Assembly (NCBI GenBank): GCA_023433655.1
Contig: JAEYUE010000148.1
Span: 1-17,024 of the forward strand
Source: Pseudomonadota bacterium
Lineage (GTDB): Bacteria > Pseudomonadota > Alphaproteobacteria > Caulobacterales > Caulobacteraceae
Reading direction: 5' to 3'
DNA: 17,024 nucleotides
The translations under genes were made by a program, and so were the position numbers. Of the stretch, positions 15,400 to 17,024 are shown piece after piece (position 1 is the stretch's first letter; each line of letters opens with the position of its first letter). The notes under the pieces were generated by a model. The model worked only from the letters and a program-made list of their open reading frames with translations. It was not told where the DNA came from and made no database searches.

Positions 15400-17024
15400 T
15401 CAGAAGCTCACCTGGAGGGCGCCGAAGACGCTGCGGCCGAACGCCCGGCCCCGCACAGGATCGCCGGTCTCGACCCGGCGATCCTCGATCAGGTTGCGGC
15501 CGGTCACCGACAGCTCCAGCTGGTCGGTCAGCCGCCAGCCGAGCCGCACGTCCGCCTCGACATAGCTGTCGACCGTCGCCAGGTCGTCGACCGCGCGCAG
15601 CCGCACGTCCAGCTCGACCGCGTCGGTCAGGTCGTGCTGCGACCGCACCAGCAGCTGGTGTTCCGGGTCGTCGCCGATCGAGATCAGGCCGCTGATGTCG
15701 TCCAGGCTCGGCGTGGCGTCGTAGTCCTTGGTCAGGGTGCTGAGGCCCGCGCTCAGGCGCCACGCCGGCGTGACGTCGTAGCTGCCCCAGGCCTCCACGC
15801 CCCAGGTCTTCGCCTCGCCGTTGTTGGTCAGTCGCAGCGGAAAGAAGGTCGTCGGCGTGGTCGAGACCGTCCGCAGGTCGTCGTAGACGTTGTAGAAGCC
15901 GTTGATCGAGAACGACAGCTGCGGCAGCGGATTGGCCCGGTAGCCGAGCTCGTAGGCCGTCGCCGTTTCGGACCGGAAGTCCGCCCCGACCAGAAAGCCG
16001 GGCAGGGTCAGATCGCGCTCGATGCGGTTCGGCGTCCGGCTGGCGCGGCTGACCGCCCCCCACAGCAGGTCGCCGCCCGGCCGGCGCCAGGCCAGCCGCA
16101 CGCTGGGCAGGAATTCCTGTCCCGAGAAGCTGTTGTCCTCGAACTTGGCGCCCAGCGTCAGGGTCAGGCCGCCGCCCAGCGCGATCTGGTCCTGGGCGAA
16201 GAGATTGGTCAGGGTCAGGGTCCGCTGCGGCGGATCGAGGAAGGCGCCGCCCGGCGGGGCGGTGAAGCGCGACTCGACCACCCGGTGACCGGCCCCCAGC
16301 ACGATCCGGTGCCGGCCCATGTCCATGGCGTGCTGCACCGACAGGTCCCAGGCCTCGGACTCCTCCAGCGTCGCCGGCTCCTCGCGCTCATAGGCGTCGT
16401 AGAAGGCCTGCACCTGCAGCTCGCCGCCGGCCAGCGGCGCCGTCCACCGCCCCAGCACATTGCCGCCGCGCACGTGCGCCTCGGTCCCCAGCAGGTCCTC
16501 GTTGATCGTCACCTGGTTGTCGAAGACATCGCCCTGCAGCGTCAGCCGGCCCTCGCCCGCGCGCCAGTCGGCCCGCGCCCCGGCGCGCATGCCCTCGGCG
16601 TCGTCGTTGGCTTCCAGCCCGGTCCGCGACCAGCTCTCGCCGCGCACATGCCCCATGGCGTAGGCCCGCCACGCCCCGTTCTCGCCCAGGTCGCCGCCGT
16701 GCCGCAGCGCCCAGTCGGCGTCCCGGTCCCCGGCCCCGACGCTGATCAGCGTCCCGCGCGTGTCTGTCGCCGGCCGGGTGATGATGTTGATCACCCCGTT
16801 CATGGCGTTCGAGCCGTACAGCGCCCCGCCCGGGCCGCTGATCACCTCGATCCGCTCGACGTCCTGCAGCATGACGTCGCGGGCGTCCCAGAACACGCCC
16901 GAGTGCAGGGTCGAATAGATGCTGCGCCCGTCGACCAGCACCAGCAGCTTGTTCGAGGTCTCGTAGCCGTTGAATCCCCGCGCGCTGATCGCATAGTCGA
17001 CCGAATTGACCCGCTGCACGTTCA
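15400..17024 (-). CDS. TonB-dependent receptor, 5' end outside the window
   Basis: About 540 C-terminal residues, open to the window edge; the GTG at 17017-17019 is an internal valine, not the start. The plug domain is visible: DYAISARGFNGYETSNK, LLVLVDGRSIYSTLHSGVFW, DVERIEVISGPGGALYGSNA and MNGVINIITRPA. The rest is a 22-strand-type barrel with many amphipathic strands and the final ALQVSF ending in Phe, the usual outer-membrane insertion signal. The ligand is unknown. It is the first gene visible of a tight unit with the YfiR-family gene (1 nt gap) and the hybrid kinase. This suggests that receptor occupancy or its transported ligand is linked to the signalling pair. A TonB box, signal peptide or an N-terminal signalling domain would lie outside the window. 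Confidence 0.93.
   Translation of the reverse strand, partial: NVQRVNSVDYAISARGFNGYETSNKLLVLVDGRSIYSTLHSGVFWDARDVMLQDVERIEVISGPGGALYGSNAMNGVINIITRPATDTRGTLISVGAGDRDADWALRHGGDLGENGAWRAYAMGHVRGESWSRTGLEANDDAEGMRAGARADWRAGEGRLTLQGDVFDNQVTINEDLLGTEAHVRGGNVLGRWTAPLAGGELQVQAFYDAYEREEPATLEESEAWDLSVQHAMDMGRHRIVLGAGHRVVESRFTAPPGGAFLDPPQRTLTLTNLFAQDQIALGGGLTLTLGAKFEDNSFSGQEFLPSVRLAWRRPGGDLLWGAVSRASRTPNRIERDLTLPGFLVGADFRSETATAYELGYRANPLPQLSFSINGFYNVYDDLRTVSTTPTTFFPLRLTNNGEAKTWGVEAWGSYDVTPAWRLSAGLSTLTKDYDATPSLDDISGLISIGDDPEHQLLVRSQHDLTDAVELDVRLRAVDDLATVDSYVEADVRLGWRLTDQLELSVTGRNLIEDRRVETGDPVRGRAFGRSVFGALQVSF

Overview
The window is gene-dense, very GC-rich DNA (third codon positions are almost all G or C). 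The gene content points to an alphaproteobacterium, most likely a Caulobacteraceae member (Caulobacter, Brevundimonas or Phenylobacterium type): TonB-dependent receptors, exported DUF2141 and carotenoid-oxygenase proteins, a membrane LytTR regulator, alphaproteobacterial Ku/LigD, and a 47-residue Lys/Arg-rich protein of a type I know from alphaproteobacteria. Genus assignment is an inference from gene types only. I see no rRNA, tRNA, IS element or CRISPR array.

Layout. (1) 1-1786, minus: a TonB-dependent receptor running off the left edge; its last ~120 bases no longer read like a receptor. It diverges from (2) a TetR-type regulator (1963-2691, plus), whose stop overlaps the start of a four-helix membrane protein with a LytTR DNA-binding domain (2688-3467, plus). 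A BetI/TetR-like 18-bp dyad lies between the divergent genes. (3) 3464-5373, minus: a two-gene unit with a small exported DUF2141 protein followed by a Tat-exported carotenoid oxygenase; it meets the LytTR gene tail to tail in a shared CTAG. (4) 5531-7881, minus: a HI0933/TIGR03862-type flavoprotein overlapping by ATGA with a class C beta-lactamase-fold serine hydrolase. (5) 7931-8611, plus: a GreA/GreB-type factor and the 47-residue basic protein. (6) 8675-13032: a bacterial NHEJ locus, with three-domain ligD on plus, an exported ClpP-like protein on plus, and ku on minus. ku and the ClpP-like gene again end in a shared CTAG. (7) 13088-17024, minus: a tight three-gene unit of TonB-dependent receptor (5' end outside the window), a YfiR-family periplasmic protein, and a hybrid histidine kinase with a CHASE8-like periplasmic sensor.

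How the genes may work together. LigD and Ku form the complete two-protein non-homologous end-joining machine. The receptor-YfiR-CHASE8 kinase unit looks like an envelope-to-cytoplasm signalling relay: it resembles the Pseudomonas YfiBNR module, but with a histidine kinase/receiver in place of the diguanylate cyclase. This is the most interesting candidate system here. The left-hand receptor, TetR, LytTR and carotenoid-cleavage genes may form one regulated locus for uptake and oxidation of a hydrophobic substrate, but that link rests on proximity only.
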